Shown here one piece after another: positions 24,664 through 34,219 of a DNA stretch of 64,000 nucleotides. This stretch comes from Chloracidobacterium sp. CP2_5A (GTDB taxonomy: Bacteria; Acidobacteriota; Blastocatellia; Chloracidobacteriales; Chloracidobacteriaceae): contig NKPT01000003.1 of the NCBI GenBank assembly GCA_002254845.1, forward strand, positions 1 to 64,000. The letters run 5' to 3'. A model generated the notes under the pieces. That model made no database searches. It was not told where the DNA came from and saw nothing but the letters and a program-made list of their open reading frames with translations. The position numbers and the translations under genes are program-made. The stretch's first letter is position 1; every line of letters starts with the position of its first letter.

Positions 24664-25236
24664 ATGGGTGACATAACGCAACTCCTAATGGACTGGCAAT
24701 CCGGCGACGAAAGCGCCCTGGCGCGACTGATGCCGGTGGTGTACGAGGAGCTGCGGCGCATTGCCGCCCGCGCCATGCGCCGCGAGTCGGTCGAGCATAC
24801 GCTCCAGCCAACCGCCCTGGTGAACGAAGCTTACCTGCGACTCATTCGGCAGGAGCGGGCCGACTGGCGCAATCGGGCGCACTTCTTCGCCATCGCGGCG
24901 CAAATGATGCGGCGCATTCTGGTGGATCACGTTCGCGGCAAGAAGCGCCAGCGACGGGGTGGCGAGCAAGCGCTGGTCACGCTGGAGGATCTCGGCGGAC
25001 TCGCCTCGCCCAGCGCGTCCGGCGAGGTCGACGTTTTAGCGCTCGACGAGGCGTTGACCAAGCTCGAAGGGTTAGCGCCGCGGCAGTGTCGGATCGTTGA
25101 GCTGCGGTTCTTCAGCGGGCTGACGGTTGAAGCCACGGCGGAGGCGCTGGGCATCTCGCCAATGACGGTCAAGCGGGAGTGGGCCATCGCCAAGGCGTTT
25201 TTGTATCGGGAGCTGCGGCCGACGCGCGAGGGGTAG
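24664..25236 (+). CDS. ECF-type RNA polymerase sigma factor (TIGR02999-like)
   Basis: A 190-residue extracytoplasmic-function sigma factor. Region 2 is EELRRIAARAMRRESVEHTL with QPTALVNEAYLRL, the hallmark of the acidobacterial/planctomycete ECF group often next to Ser/Thr kinases. Region 4 is LEGLAPRQCRIVELRFFSGL with TVEATAEALGISPMTVKREW as its helix-turn-helix. There is no anti-sigma gene beside it. The kinase gene starts 5 bp after its stop codon, so this sigma factor is probably controlled by phosphorylation by the neighbouring kinase, as proposed for this ECF group. Confidence 0.93.
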   Translation: MGDITQLLMDWQSGDESALARLMPVVYEELRRIAARAMRRESVEHTLQPTALVNEAYLRLIRQERADWRNRAHFFAIAAQMMRRILVDHVRGKKRQRRGGEQALVTLEDLGGLASPSASGEVDVLALDEALTKLEGLAPRQCRIVELRFFSGLTVEATAEALGISPMTVKREWAIAKAFLYRELRPTREG

Positions 25237-25241
25237 ACGCC

Positions 25242-27143
25242 ATGACGCCGGAACAGTATCAGCGGATTACGGATATTTTCAGCCAAGTTATCGAGGCGCC
25301 AACCGACAAGCAGGCCGAGCTCCTGGCCGCGCTCTGCGCCGGCGACCAAACGCTTCGCCGGGAAGTCGAGTCGTTGCTGCGGGTTCATCCTTCGGCGCAG
25401 AGCTTCATTGAGGAGCCGTTCCGCCCGTCCGCGCTGGACGACCTGCCGACGGAGCGGGAGGCGCTCCAAACGCAGTCCTTTTTCCATCTTGACACGGACC
25501 AGCAAGCCCGCGGGTCGAGCGTCAGCGACCGCTACGTCGTCGAGCGGGAGCTTGGGCGCGGCGGGAATGGCATTGTGTATCTGGCGCGCGACCAGCAGCT
25601 TCATGGGCGGCTGGTCGTCGTCAAGGTGTTGCTCGACAGGCAGCCGCCGGAGCCGATGGCGCAGCGCCTGTTCGAAAGCGAAAGCGAGGCGCTGGCGCGG
25701 ATTGCCCACCCCGGCGTGGTCAAGGTGCTGGATCGCGGGCGCTTGCTGTCGGGACGATCCTACTTCGTGATGGAGTATGTCCGCGGCGTGACGCTGCGGG
25801 ACCTGCTCAAGGAGCGCAGCTTGTCGAGCGCGGAAATCGCCAGCGTCGTCGCGCAGATCGGGCGCGCCCTCAGCGCGGCGCACCGCGAAGGCGTGTACCA
25901 CCGCGACCTCAAGCCGGAAAACGTCATGCTGGAAGACCTCGGCGACGGGGCGCTCCACGCGCGGCTCATTGACTTTGGGATTGCCAAAGTCGCCAATTCG
26001 GTCATGGGCCAGGAAACGCCGAATGGTCTTGTCGGGACGCTGCCTTACATGGCGCCGGAGCAGATGCTTTCCACCAGATGCTCGCCCGCGACGGACGTTT
26101 ACGCCCTAGGCGTCATCGCTTACGAGCTGTTGGCCGGCGAGCGGCCCTACAAGCCGGCGGTCTCTACGTTGCGCGACGCCATCCAGTCCCTGACGACCAT
26201 GCAGCGCGTCGGCTTTGGCTCGCGGCTCCGCGAGCGACGCCCGGATTTGGATGAGCAAGTCGAGCAAGTGTTGCGCAAGGCGCTGGCCTATGACGAGGAA
26301 GAGCGCTACGCCAGCGCGGAGGCGTTTGTCGGCGCTTTCCTTCAGGCGATGGAAATTTCGGCGCAGCATGAGGCGCTGGCTCGCGCGGCGGAGGAAGAGC
26401 CGACCATCTCGCTTTCAAACCTGCCTCCGGTCGGCGGCGCGGGCGAAACGCCCCCGGACGGCGCGGCCGCGCTGGTGACGACCGGCAATGAGCGTCTGGC
26501 GGCGCCCTCCGCCCGCGAGCAGCAGCTGGAGCATTTGGTCGCGGGGATCGTCAGCTTGGCGTTACTGGCGGCGATTGGCGGGATTACGCTGTGGCAGTGG
26601 AGCGCGCCTGCGCCGAGCGTCGCCAAGGTGGCGGCTGGGATTCAGCCGCGCGCCGCCGCCATGTCGCCGGTCCTGACGTACGACATCGCGTTGGTCGCGC
26701 CGGGCAATCCGCGCCATCCGGGAGCGGCGCTTAATCCGGAAGACGCCGTGCCGGCCGGCAACGATATCGTTTTTCATCTAACGCCCCATCGAACCGGCTA
26801 TCTCTACATTTTCGCGCCCTCCGACGGACAGATCGCCGCGTTTCGCATCCCTGACGAGCCATCCCCGTCCGGCTATCCGCTGACGTTTCCCAAGGACGCC
26901 TCGATTGGCCTGACGCGCACGGCCGTGACCCGCTTCACGGTCATCCTGGCGGCGGCAAAGCTGGCGACGTTTGACGGCCTGCGTCCGGGGCAGGCGCTCT
27001 CAGCGGTCCAGCAGCGGGAGTTGGCGGCGCTGACGGAGCGCTTGGCGCCGCGGGCGGAAGTTTCAGTCGATGGCGTCAAGCGGCAGGTTCGGGCGCCGGA
27101 CTCCCTGGACCCAGTCGCTTTTGAGATTATCGTCCGACATTGA
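25242..27143 (+). CDS. Membrane Ser/Thr protein kinase with DUF4384-like extracytoplasmic domain
   Basis: A 633-residue Hanks-type kinase. Residues 1-80 are a helical N-terminus typical of acidobacterial kinases (MTPEQYQRITDIFSQVIEA). The kinase domain (about 88-370) has glycine loop LGRGGNGIVYLA, lysine K128, catalytic HRDLKPEN with D222, DFG at D244, and APEQM. A single membrane helix lies at about 431-452, followed by an extracytoplasmic C-terminus with a DUF4384-like core (GNDIVFHLTPHRTGYLYIF). All catalytic residues are present. The start at ATG 25242 is 5 bp after the sigma-factor stop codon. The topology suggests the DUF4384 part senses something outside the cytoplasm. Confidence 0.93.
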   Translation: MTPEQYQRITDIFSQVIEAPTDKQAELLAALCAGDQTLRREVESLLRVHPSAQSFIEEPFRPSALDDLPTEREALQTQSFFHLDTDQQARGSSVSDRYVVERELGRGGNGIVYLARDQQLHGRLVVVKVLLDRQPPEPMAQRLFESESEALARIAHPGVVKVLDRGRLLSGRSYFVMEYVRGVTLRDLLKERSLSSAEIASVVAQIGRALSAAHREGVYHRDLKPENVMLEDLGDGALHARLIDFGIAKVANSVMGQETPNGLVGTLPYMAPEQMLSTRCSPATDVYALGVIAYELLAGERPYKPAVSTLRDAIQSLTTMQRVGFGSRLRERRPDLDEQVEQVLRKALAYDEEERYASAEAFVGAFLQAMEISAQHEALARAAEEEPTISLSNLPPVGGAGETPPDGAAALVTTGNERLAAPSAREQQLEHLVAGIVSLALLAAIGGITLWQWSAPAPSVAKVAAGIQPRAAAMSPVLTYDIALVAPGNPRHPGAALNPEDAVPAGNDIVFHLTPHRTGYLYIFAPSDGQIAAFRIPDEPSPSGYPLTFPKDASIGLTRTAVTRFTVILAAAKLATFDGLRPGQALSAVQQRELAALTERLAPRAEVSVDGVKRQVRAPDSLDPVAFEIIVRH

Positions 27144-27153
27144 GGAGTCGCCG

Positions 27154-30100
27154 ATGCGCCTGTTTTGCACGCTTATATTTCGCAGTCTCGCCAAATGCGC
27201 CCTTTGCATCGCCCCTCTCCTCTGGATGGAGACGGCCGCGGGCCAAGCTGGCCAAGCGCCAACCGCCCCCGCGCTCGAAGCGCTCGTTCAAAAAGCCGAA
27301 GCGCTCGTTCAGGCGGGCAAGTACGACGCCGCGCTCCAGGCCGGACAGGAAGCCGTCGCCGCGAGCGAAGCGAATCCCGGCGTCGACCCGCCGCTCGCGG
27401 CGCGGGCTTACAGCGCGCTTGGCCAGGCTCAGGCTTACAAGCAAATGCCGGAAGCCGAGGCGACCCTGAAGCGGGCGTTGGCTCTGCGCGAAGCGCATTT
27501 CGGGGACGAGCGCCTGGAAGTCGCCCAAAGCCTGGCCAGCTTGGCTTTCTTTTATCGATTGCGCGGCAACTATCAGGCGGCCGAGCCGCTTTACCAACGG
27601 GCGCTGACGATAACGGAGCGCGTTTGCGGCCCCGAGCACCCCGATCTAGCCGCCACGCTCAATAACACCGCGCTGTTTTACAAGACCCGGGGCGATTACG
27701 CGGCGGCCGAGCCGCTCTACCGCCGCGCGCTGGCGATCAGAGAGAAGGCGCTTGGCGCGGAGCACCCGGATACGGCGGCGACGTTGAACAACTTGGCGGA
27801 ACTGCTCCGGACGCGCGGCGAGTACGCCGCTGCGGAGCCGCTCTACGGCCGCGCGCTCGCCATCTTTGAAAAGACGCTGGGCGAGGAGCATCCCAACGTC
27901 GCCACGGCGCTGACCAACCTCGCGCTGCTGCACAAAGACCGGGGCGACTATCGGCGCGCCGAGCCTTACTTCCAGAAAGCGCTCGCCCTGCGCGAGAAAA
28001 TCTTTGGACCGGAGCACCCCGAAGTCGCCACGGCGGCAAGCAACCTCGCGGAGCTTTACCGTGTCCGGGGCGATTACGCCCCCGCCGAGCCGCTTTATCG
28101 GCGCGCAATCGCCATTCGCGAGCGGAAGCTGGGGCCGGACCATGTCGAGTTGGGCATCGGCTTTAATAATTTGGCCGCGATGTACCGCGACCGGGGCGAC
28201 TACGCGATGGCCGAGCCGCTCTACAAGCGAGCTTTGGGCATTTGGGAAAAGGCGCTTGGACTCCATCACCCGCTGGTCGCCTCCGCCCTGAACAATTTGG
28301 GCGAGCTATACCGCTTGCAGGACAAGCCGGCCGCAGCCAAGCCGCTCATCGAGCGAGCGCGGCAGATTCGCGAAAAAGCCCTTGGCGAAAGGCACCCGCT
28401 CGTGGCCGTGACGCTCATCAACTTAGGCGCCGTCGAATTGGCGCTCGGCGACGATGCGGCGGCGGAGGCGGCATTCCAGCGCGCGCTGTCCAGCGCGGAA
28501 CAGTCCGTCGGGCGGAGCCATCCGCTGGTCGCGTCGGCGCTCAACCACTTGGGGCGGCTCCATCAACAACGCGGGAACTATGCCGAGGCGGAGCAGCTTT
28601 TCCAGCGTAGCTTTCAAATCCGCGAGCAGGCGCTCGAGCAGGGGCATCCCGACTTGGCCCTGTCGGCGAGTCATCTGGCATGGCTTTATTTGGCGAGCGG
28701 GCGGGCGCAACTGGCCGGCGATTGGCTCGCCCGCGCCACCAACCTGTCGGAAGCCGACTTCCGGCGCAACCTAGTCATTGGATCGGAGCGTCAGAAAACG
28801 CTTTACGCGCAGCGCGGCGGGCGTCTCGCCGAGGCCGCGACGGCTTGGCAAGCGCGGTATTTTCCAAACGAGGCGGCGGCGGCGCGGCTGGCCCTGCTCG
28901 CTATTTGGCGTCACAAGGGGCGGGCGCTGGACGCGCTGGCCAATCAGACCGCCCTGCTCCGCGCGCGGGCGACGGCGGATGAGCGACGGCTCCTGGATGA
29001 CCTCGAGGCGCTTCGCAATCGGCTGACGCAGCTGGCCGGCAAGCCCGACGCCCAGGCCGAGCGCGCCCGCTTGGAAAGCGACGTCGAGCGACTGGAAAGC
29101 CAGGTCGGCGAGCGATTCGCCCAGCTTGGGGCGCAGCTTCAGCTGGTCGCTTTCGAGCCGGCGCGGGCGGCGCTCCCAAAGGACGCGGCGCTGGTTGAGT
29201 ATTTCATCTATCGGCCGCTGGATGACGACCGCCCGGGCCAGCTTGCGCCGACGCCCCATCTGGCGGCTTACGCGCTGCCGGCGGGCGCGGACGCCCCGCG
29301 CCTCGTCAAGCTGGGCGATCTGGCGACGATTGAAGCGCGCATCGCGGCCTTTCGCCAGGCCCTGCGCGAGCGCCAACCCGACGCGCCCGCGGCGGCGCGG
29401 GCCTTGGACGAAAAGCTGCTTGCCCCGGTGCGGCCGCTGCTCGGCAAAGCCAAGCGCCTTTTCATCGCGCCGGACGGAAGCGCCAACCTCATTCCTTTCG
29501 AGGCGCTGGTTGACGAGCGCGGGCGCTACCTTGTCGAGCGCTACGACATCACCCTGCTGACGAGCGGGCGCGACCTGGCGCGCCTGGGGAGCGTGAAGGC
29601 CGCGCCGCGCCGCCGCGGGCTGGTTCTGGCCGATCCGCGCTATGACCTCGGCGACGGCGCGGCGGCGCGTCCGGCCGACGGGCCGCGGTCGGCGGATTTC
29701 CAAGCCGCGGATTACCCGCCGCTGCCGGCGACGCAACGCGAGGCGCAATTCATACGGCGCAGCCTGCGGGATGTGGAAGCCGTCTCTGGAGATCTGGCAA
29801 CGGAAGCGCGTCTGAAAGCGACGCGCGCGCCGTGGTGTTTGCACATCGCCACGCATGGCTTCTTTCTTTCCGAGCAGAGCGTCGAGCCGGCGACTTCCGA
29901 GACGCGCCAGCTTGGCTTGGCGGCGGAACAGAACGCCGCCAAGGAAAACCCGCTATTGCGGTCGGGGCTCATCCTGGCCGGCGCGCGACAGGGGCGCAGC
30001 GGCGAAGGCGAGGATGGCGTCTTGACCGCGCTCGAAGCGGCCGGGCTGGAACTGTGGGGAACGCAGCTCGTCACGCTTTCGGCCTGCGAAACCGGCCTCG

Positions 30101-30456
30101 GCGAGACGCGACCGGGAGAGGGCGTGTACGGGCTGCGGCGGGCGCTGGTCATAGCCGGCGCGGAGACCCAGGTCATGAGCCTTTGGAAGGTGTCGGACGC
30201 GGCAACCGCGGCCCTGATGACCGAATACTACCGACGCCTGGCGCGGGGCGAGGGGCGGGCGGCCGCCCTTCAGGCGGCGCGGTTGAAGTTCCTTCGGGGC
30301 GAAATCCGTCCGCGGGCGGACGACCTCAAGCGCGAGCTAGGGCTGTCGCCGCGCACCGCCCAGAGCCGCTTTCCGGGCGATTGGCGACATCCGTACTACT
30401 GGGCTGCCTTTGTTGTTTCCGGCGACTGGCGACCGCTCGACCACGTCGGGCGGTAG
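27154..30456 (+). CDS. TPR-rich CHAT-domain protease-like protein
   Basis: A 1100-residue protein. A signal-like N-terminus ends near METAAGQAG. It is followed by about ten kinesin-light-chain-type TPR repeats of 42 residues, each with a YxxAEPLYxRAL and LGxxHP core (residues 80-490). A helical linker follows, then a C-terminal CHAT domain (about 760-1100). The CHAT catalytic pair is H901 in LHIATHGFF and C978 in LSACETGLGE, and the end motif is YYWAAFVVSGDW. CHAT domains are caspase-like cysteine proteases, and some act in regulated cell death. The gene follows the kinase by 10 bp with GAGGAG before its ATG. The substrate is unknown. Confidence 0.93.
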   Translation: MRLFCTLIFRSLAKCALCIAPLLWMETAAGQAGQAPTAPALEALVQKAEALVQAGKYDAALQAGQEAVAASEANPGVDPPLAARAYSALGQAQAYKQMPEAEATLKRALALREAHFGDERLEVAQSLASLAFFYRLRGNYQAAEPLYQRALTITERVCGPEHPDLAATLNNTALFYKTRGDYAAAEPLYRRALAIREKALGAEHPDTAATLNNLAELLRTRGEYAAAEPLYGRALAIFEKTLGEEHPNVATALTNLALLHKDRGDYRRAEPYFQKALALREKIFGPEHPEVATAASNLAELYRVRGDYAPAEPLYRRAIAIRERKLGPDHVELGIGFNNLAAMYRDRGDYAMAEPLYKRALGIWEKALGLHHPLVASALNNLGELYRLQDKPAAAKPLIERARQIREKALGERHPLVAVTLINLGAVELALGDDAAAEAAFQRALSSAEQSVGRSHPLVASALNHLGRLHQQRGNYAEAEQLFQRSFQIREQALEQGHPDLALSASHLAWLYLASGRAQLAGDWLARATNLSEADFRRNLVIGSERQKTLYAQRGGRLAEAATAWQARYFPNEAAAARLALLAIWRHKGRALDALANQTALLRARATADERRLLDDLEALRNRLTQLAGKPDAQAERARLESDVERLESQVGERFAQLGAQLQLVAFEPARAALPKDAALVEYFIYRPLDDDRPGQLAPTPHLAAYALPAGADAPRLVKLGDLATIEARIAAFRQALRERQPDAPAAARALDEKLLAPVRPLLGKAKRLFIAPDGSANLIPFEALVDERGRYLVERYDITLLTSGRDLARLGSVKAAPRRRGLVLADPRYDLGDGAAARPADGPRSADFQAADYPPLPATQREAQFIRRSLRDVEAVSGDLATEARLKATRAPWCLHIATHGFFLSEQSVEPATSETRQLGLAAEQNAAKENPLLRSGLILAGARQGRSGEGEDGVLTALEAAGLELWGTQLVTLSACETGLGETRPGEGVYGLRRALVIAGAETQVMSLWKVSDAATAALMTEYYRRLARGEGRAAALQAARLKFLRGEIRPRADDLKRELGLSPRTAQSRFPGDWRHPYYWAAFVVSGDWRPLDHVGR

Positions 30457-30633
30457 CGCGCCGCCGCGGGGATGCAACGGCTTCGGGACGGCGAGGACGC
30501 CGCCCCTCTCGGCCGGGCGATCCGCCGGAAGCTCGCTCCGCGACGGCCGTTCAAAGTCGCCGTATTTCTGGAAGGCGATGCCGTTCAGCGAGGCGATCCG
30601 GTCCGGGCGGTCGGTCAGCGCCGCCATATCGCG

Positions 30634-33600
30634 TCAGGGTTTCGGGAGACGCGCGCCCGCGAAGCGAACGCCAACCAGGGTTATGTCGTCCCGCTGCGGC
30701 TCGTCGCCGATGTGCGCGTCCAGCGCAGCGGCGAGCCGCTCGCTCTGGATCGTCAACGGCAACGCGGCAACTTCCTGTAGCCACGCCCGGAAGCGCGCCA
30801 TCCCAACTTTTCGGCGTTGCGCGTCCGGCTGGTCAACCAGTCCATCCGTGGCAAAGTAGCAATTCGCCGCGCTTTCAACGGCGAGCGACGTCTCTTCAAA
30901 AGGCGGGAGTTGCCTCCCCTGCCGCTCCCCGATGGATCGCCGCGCGCCGCGGTACTCGCTCAAAACGCTATCCGCCACGACAACGTAGAGCGGTCGCCGC
31001 GCGCCGGCGAAGGTCACGCTGCCGCGCAAGAGATCAAAGCGGCACAGAGCGACGTCCATCCCATCCTGCGTATCCGCGTCGCCCGCGTCCTGATGCAGAA
31101 GCTGGCGCACCGCCACGTCCAACTCCGTCAAAATAGCGGCTGGGGAAGTCAATCCGCGCTCAATCACCATCTGATCAAGCAGCGTCACGCCGACCATCGT
31201 CATCAGCGCGCCCGGCACGCCGTGCCCGGTGCAGTCGCCCACCGCCAGGAACCATTGCTCGTCGGACTGGCGAAACCAGTAGAAGTCGCCAGACACAATG
31301 TCTTTCGGGCGATAGATGACAAACGCCTCTCCGAAAGCCGCGGTCAGCGCGCTCGGATCGGGCAGAATGGCGGACTGAATCCGCTGCGCGTAGAGCAGGC
31401 TTTCAGTGATAAGCTGGTTGGCTTCGGCCAGCTCGACATTGCGCAGTCGGAAAATCTCCGCGTCGCGCTCGCGCACGATTGCCAGCGCCGCCGCCGCCTG
31501 CGCCTGACTTTCGGCCGCCTGCGCCCGAGACTGCGCTTCGCGCAAGCGCTCGCGGGCCAGCGCGCGCGCCGCTCGAAAGCGCAGCCCCGCCCAGGCGACG
31601 CCGGTCAACAGCAGAGCGTACCCGGCGTAGGCCCACCACGTCCGCCACGGGGGCGGGCGGATGCGAATCCTCACCCGCGCGCCTTCCTCGTTCCACACGC
31701 CGTTGTTATTCGAGCCACGCACGCGGAAGACATACTCGCCGGGATTCAGATTGGTATAGCTCGCATAGCGGCGCGTCCCGCAGTAAACCCAGTCGCGGTC
31801 AAAGCCTTCCAGCCGGTAGGCGTATTGGTTGCGCTCAGGAACCGTGTAGTTGAGGGCCGCAAACTCAAAGGCGAAAAAGTTTTCATCGTAGTCAAGCGGC
31901 GGCAGCGTCTCCCCGGTAAAGGGCGTCAGCTGATCAAACTTGCGAAAGCCCGTGATCACCACCGGCGGCGGCACGGGATTGGGTCGAACCTCTTCGGGCC
32001 GAAAGACGGTGAAGCCTTTCGCTGAAATAAACAGCACATCGCCATTGCGCCGCTGTAGAAAATCCTGCCGGGCCTGGTTGCTCGCCAATCCGTCGCGGAC
32101 ATCAAACAACTGCGCGCGCCGCGTCGCCGGGTCGAATTGGCAGAGCCCGACACTCAGACCAAGCCAGAGCTTGCCGGCGGCGTCGGCATAAAGCCGCGCC
32201 ACCCGGCTGGACGGAAGGCCATCGCGCGCGGTGAAGGCGGTGACGTGGCCGGTGGCGCGCTCGATGCGATTGAGGCCTTCTTCCGTGCCGACCCACACCA
32301 CCCCGGCAGGCGACTCGGCGATGGCGTTGACAATCAGCCCGGCAAAGCCTTTGCCCGGACCGGGCTGAAACGCCTGAAACGCTTCGGCGCGGGCATCGAA
32401 GCGGTAAGCGCCCCGGCGCGTCCCGACCCAAATGTCGCCGGCGCTGTCCCGGAACAACAGGGTGACGGCGGAGGCTTCCGCGCCGCCCGGTCGCTTAGGA
32501 TCAAGGGGAAAGGTCTGGGCCTGTCCAGTGCGCCGGTCAAGGCGCGCGACGCCGCTGGACGTCCCGACCCAAAGCCAGCCTTGCCCGTCCTCGATCAGAC
32601 GGGAGACGGTATTGCTGGGAATCGTCCAAGGCTGCGCCGGATCATGGCGGAAATGCGTGAAGTCATCCGTCGCGGCGTCGTAGCGCGCTAGCCCGCTCCG
32701 CTCCGTGCCGATCCACAGCACGCCGTCGCGGTCCACGAGCAAGGCATAGACGACGTCACTGCTGAAGCTGCGCGGCTGACGCGGATTCGGGCGGTAGAAT
32801 CGCATCTTTCCGGTTTGAGGGTCGCGCCGCCCCAGCCCGCCGCCGCCGCCGGCGAACCAGAGCGCGCCTTGGCGATCCTCGACGATCCACCAGACGCGAT
32901 TCCCGGCCAGCCGATAGGGCGGCGGCGATTGGGTGGTGAAGTGGGTAAAAGTCCCGCGACGATCAAGGCAGTCGAGACCGCCGCCGTCCGTGCCAATCCA
33001 CAGGCGGCCTTGGCGGTCCTCAAAACAGACCGAAACCACGTCGTAGCCAAGGCTGTTGGGATTGCCCGCCTCAGGGAGGTACGGCGTAAACGCCGGCGCC
33101 TGCGGATCATATCGGTCGAGGCCAGAGGCCGTCCCCAGCCACAGCCCCCCGGCCCGGTCGCGGCACAGCGCGCGGACGGCGTTGTCACTCACGCTCGACG
33201 GATCGGCCGGCTGGTGCGCAAACCGCCAGGCGCGGAGGGTTGGCAGCTCAAGGCACGCCACGCCGTTTTCTTCGGTGCCAATCCAGACGCGGCCCTGCGC
33301 ATCGGCGACGCAACTCCGCGCCACGCGCAGCCACTCCGCGGCGGGACGCCCGGTCCGGGCGTCCGTGACGGCGAGCGGCGCGGCGCGGCCGGTTGCCGGA
33401 TCGAAGCGGGTGACGCCGGCATCGTGGCCGAGCCAGAGCGCGCCGTCCGGCATCGGCTCGATAAACCACAGGCGCCTGGCAGGCAGTCCCGGCATCGTCA
33501 GGCGCGTCAGCCGCTGCGCGGCGAAGTCGAAGCGCCACATCCCCTGCTCGGCGCCAACCCACAGCCCCTGCGCGCCATCCGGGGCGAGGGCGTAAACCGG

Positions 33601-34107
33601 ACCCGTGCCGGCGGCGCGCGCCGGCGTCGCGACGAGCGTCGCCGGGTCAACCATCGCCAACCCCTCGATCGTTCCGACCCATAGCCGCCCCTGCCGGTCA
33701 AAACGCAGCGCGAGAACGCGGACGCCATCCATCGGCAGCCGGCGGACGCGCCCCGCGCGCGGGTCGAACAGGTTGAGACCGCGCAGCGTGCCTACCCACA
33801 GCATCCCATCGGGGCCTTCGGCCAGCGCCGTGATATGACTATGCGTCAGCGTTTCGGGATTGGCGGCATCGGCGCGATAGGTCGTGAAGGCATAGCCGTC
33901 GAAGCGATTCAAGCCGTCATGCGTCCCAATCCACATGAACCCGACGCGATCCTGAAGGATGGCGTTGACGCTCACTTGCGACAGGCCCTGCTCGACCGAC
34001 CATCGCTGCGCCCGCAGGCGCGGCTCTGCGCCGGCCAGATGGCTCCACAAGCCCAGCGCAAGCGCGAGGAGTCCGCTTGCAATCCGCTTGCCGGATGACA
34101 TCGCCAT
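30634..34107 (-). CDS. Two-component-type propeller sensor with SpoIIE (PP2C) phosphatase output (first copy)
   Basis: A 1157-residue membrane sensor. A signal peptide (to about 26) precedes some 14 reg_prop repeats with the pattern GxLWIGTxxGLxRFD, forming two seven-bladed beta-propellers (about 30-700). A Y_Y_Y domain (NQYAYRLEGFDRDWVY ... YVFRVRGSNNNGVWNEEG), one membrane helix (about 825-845) and a coiled coil follow. The C-terminal SpoIIE-type PP2C phosphatase has DIVSGDFYW, VGDCTGHGVPGALMTMVG and DDITLVGVRF. This is the HTCS sensor plan with the kinase replaced by a phosphatase. Such phosphatases usually act on anti-anti-sigma factors; none is encoded nearby. The 177 bp before it, after the CHAT gene, hold no recognisable gene. 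Confidence 0.92.
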   Translation of the reverse strand: MAMSSGKRIASGLLALALGLWSHLAGAEPRLRAQRWSVEQGLSQVSVNAILQDRVGFMWIGTHDGLNRFDGYAFTTYRADAANPETLTHSHITALAEGPDGMLWVGTLRGLNLFDPRAGRVRRLPMDGVRVLALRFDRQGRLWVGTIEGLAMVDPATLVATPARAAGTGPVYALAPDGAQGLWVGAEQGMWRFDFAAQRLTRLTMPGLPARRLWFIEPMPDGALWLGHDAGVTRFDPATGRAAPLAVTDARTGRPAAEWLRVARSCVADAQGRVWIGTEENGVACLELPTLRAWRFAHQPADPSSVSDNAVRALCRDRAGGLWLGTASGLDRYDPQAPAFTPYLPEAGNPNSLGYDVVSVCFEDRQGRLWIGTDGGGLDCLDRRGTFTHFTTQSPPPYRLAGNRVWWIVEDRQGALWFAGGGGGLGRRDPQTGKMRFYRPNPRQPRSFSSDVVYALLVDRDGVLWIGTERSGLARYDAATDDFTHFRHDPAQPWTIPSNTVSRLIEDGQGWLWVGTSSGVARLDRRTGQAQTFPLDPKRPGGAEASAVTLLFRDSAGDIWVGTRRGAYRFDARAEAFQAFQPGPGKGFAGLIVNAIAESPAGVVWVGTEEGLNRIERATGHVTAFTARDGLPSSRVARLYADAAGKLWLGLSVGLCQFDPATRRAQLFDVRDGLASNQARQDFLQRRNGDVLFISAKGFTVFRPEEVRPNPVPPPVVITGFRKFDQLTPFTGETLPPLDYDENFFAFEFAALNYTVPERNQYAYRLEGFDRDWVYCGTRRYASYTNLNPGEYVFRVRGSNNNGVWNEEGARVRIRIRPPPWRTWWAYAGYALLLTGVAWAGLRFRAARALARERLREAQSRAQAAESQAQAAAALAIVRERDAEIFRLRNVELAEANQLITESLLYAQRIQSAILPDPSALTAAFGEAFVIYRPKDIVSGDFYWFRQSDEQWFLAVGDCTGHGVPGALMTMVGVTLLDQMVIERGLTSPAAILTELDVAVRQLLHQDAGDADTQDGMDVALCRFDLLRGSVTFAGARRPLYVVVADSVLSEYRGARRSIGERQGRQLPPFEETSLAVESAANCYFATDGLVDQPDAQRRKVGMARFRAWLQEVAALPLTIQSERLAAALDAHIGDEPQRDDITLVGVRFAGARLPKP

Positions 34108-34219
34108 ACCCGTCGAGCTTGTTTCAAGGCGTCCGCCCAGCGGCGACCGCGTTCAGACGCTTCAGCCTGAACGGAAGAAAAGGTTGAACGAAAGACATTG
34201 GCATCTTGCTGAGCCAAGC

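Noticed and set aside
24664-30456. Possible gasdermin-type anti-phage system around the CHAT protein
   Set aside because: No gasdermin-like or other pore-forming gene is present; the neighbours are a sigma factor, a kinase and a DUF4384 protein, so a defence role is not supported.
30337-30627. Minus-strand frame at the end of the CHAT gene with GIAFQKYGDFE
   Set aside because: Half of it is antisense to the CHAT domain and I cannot match the rest to any family; probably chance coding.
30817-32025. 402-codon plus-strand frame inside the propeller-phosphatase gene
   Set aside because: Antisense shadow over the SpoIIE and Y_Y_Y regions, without motifs.
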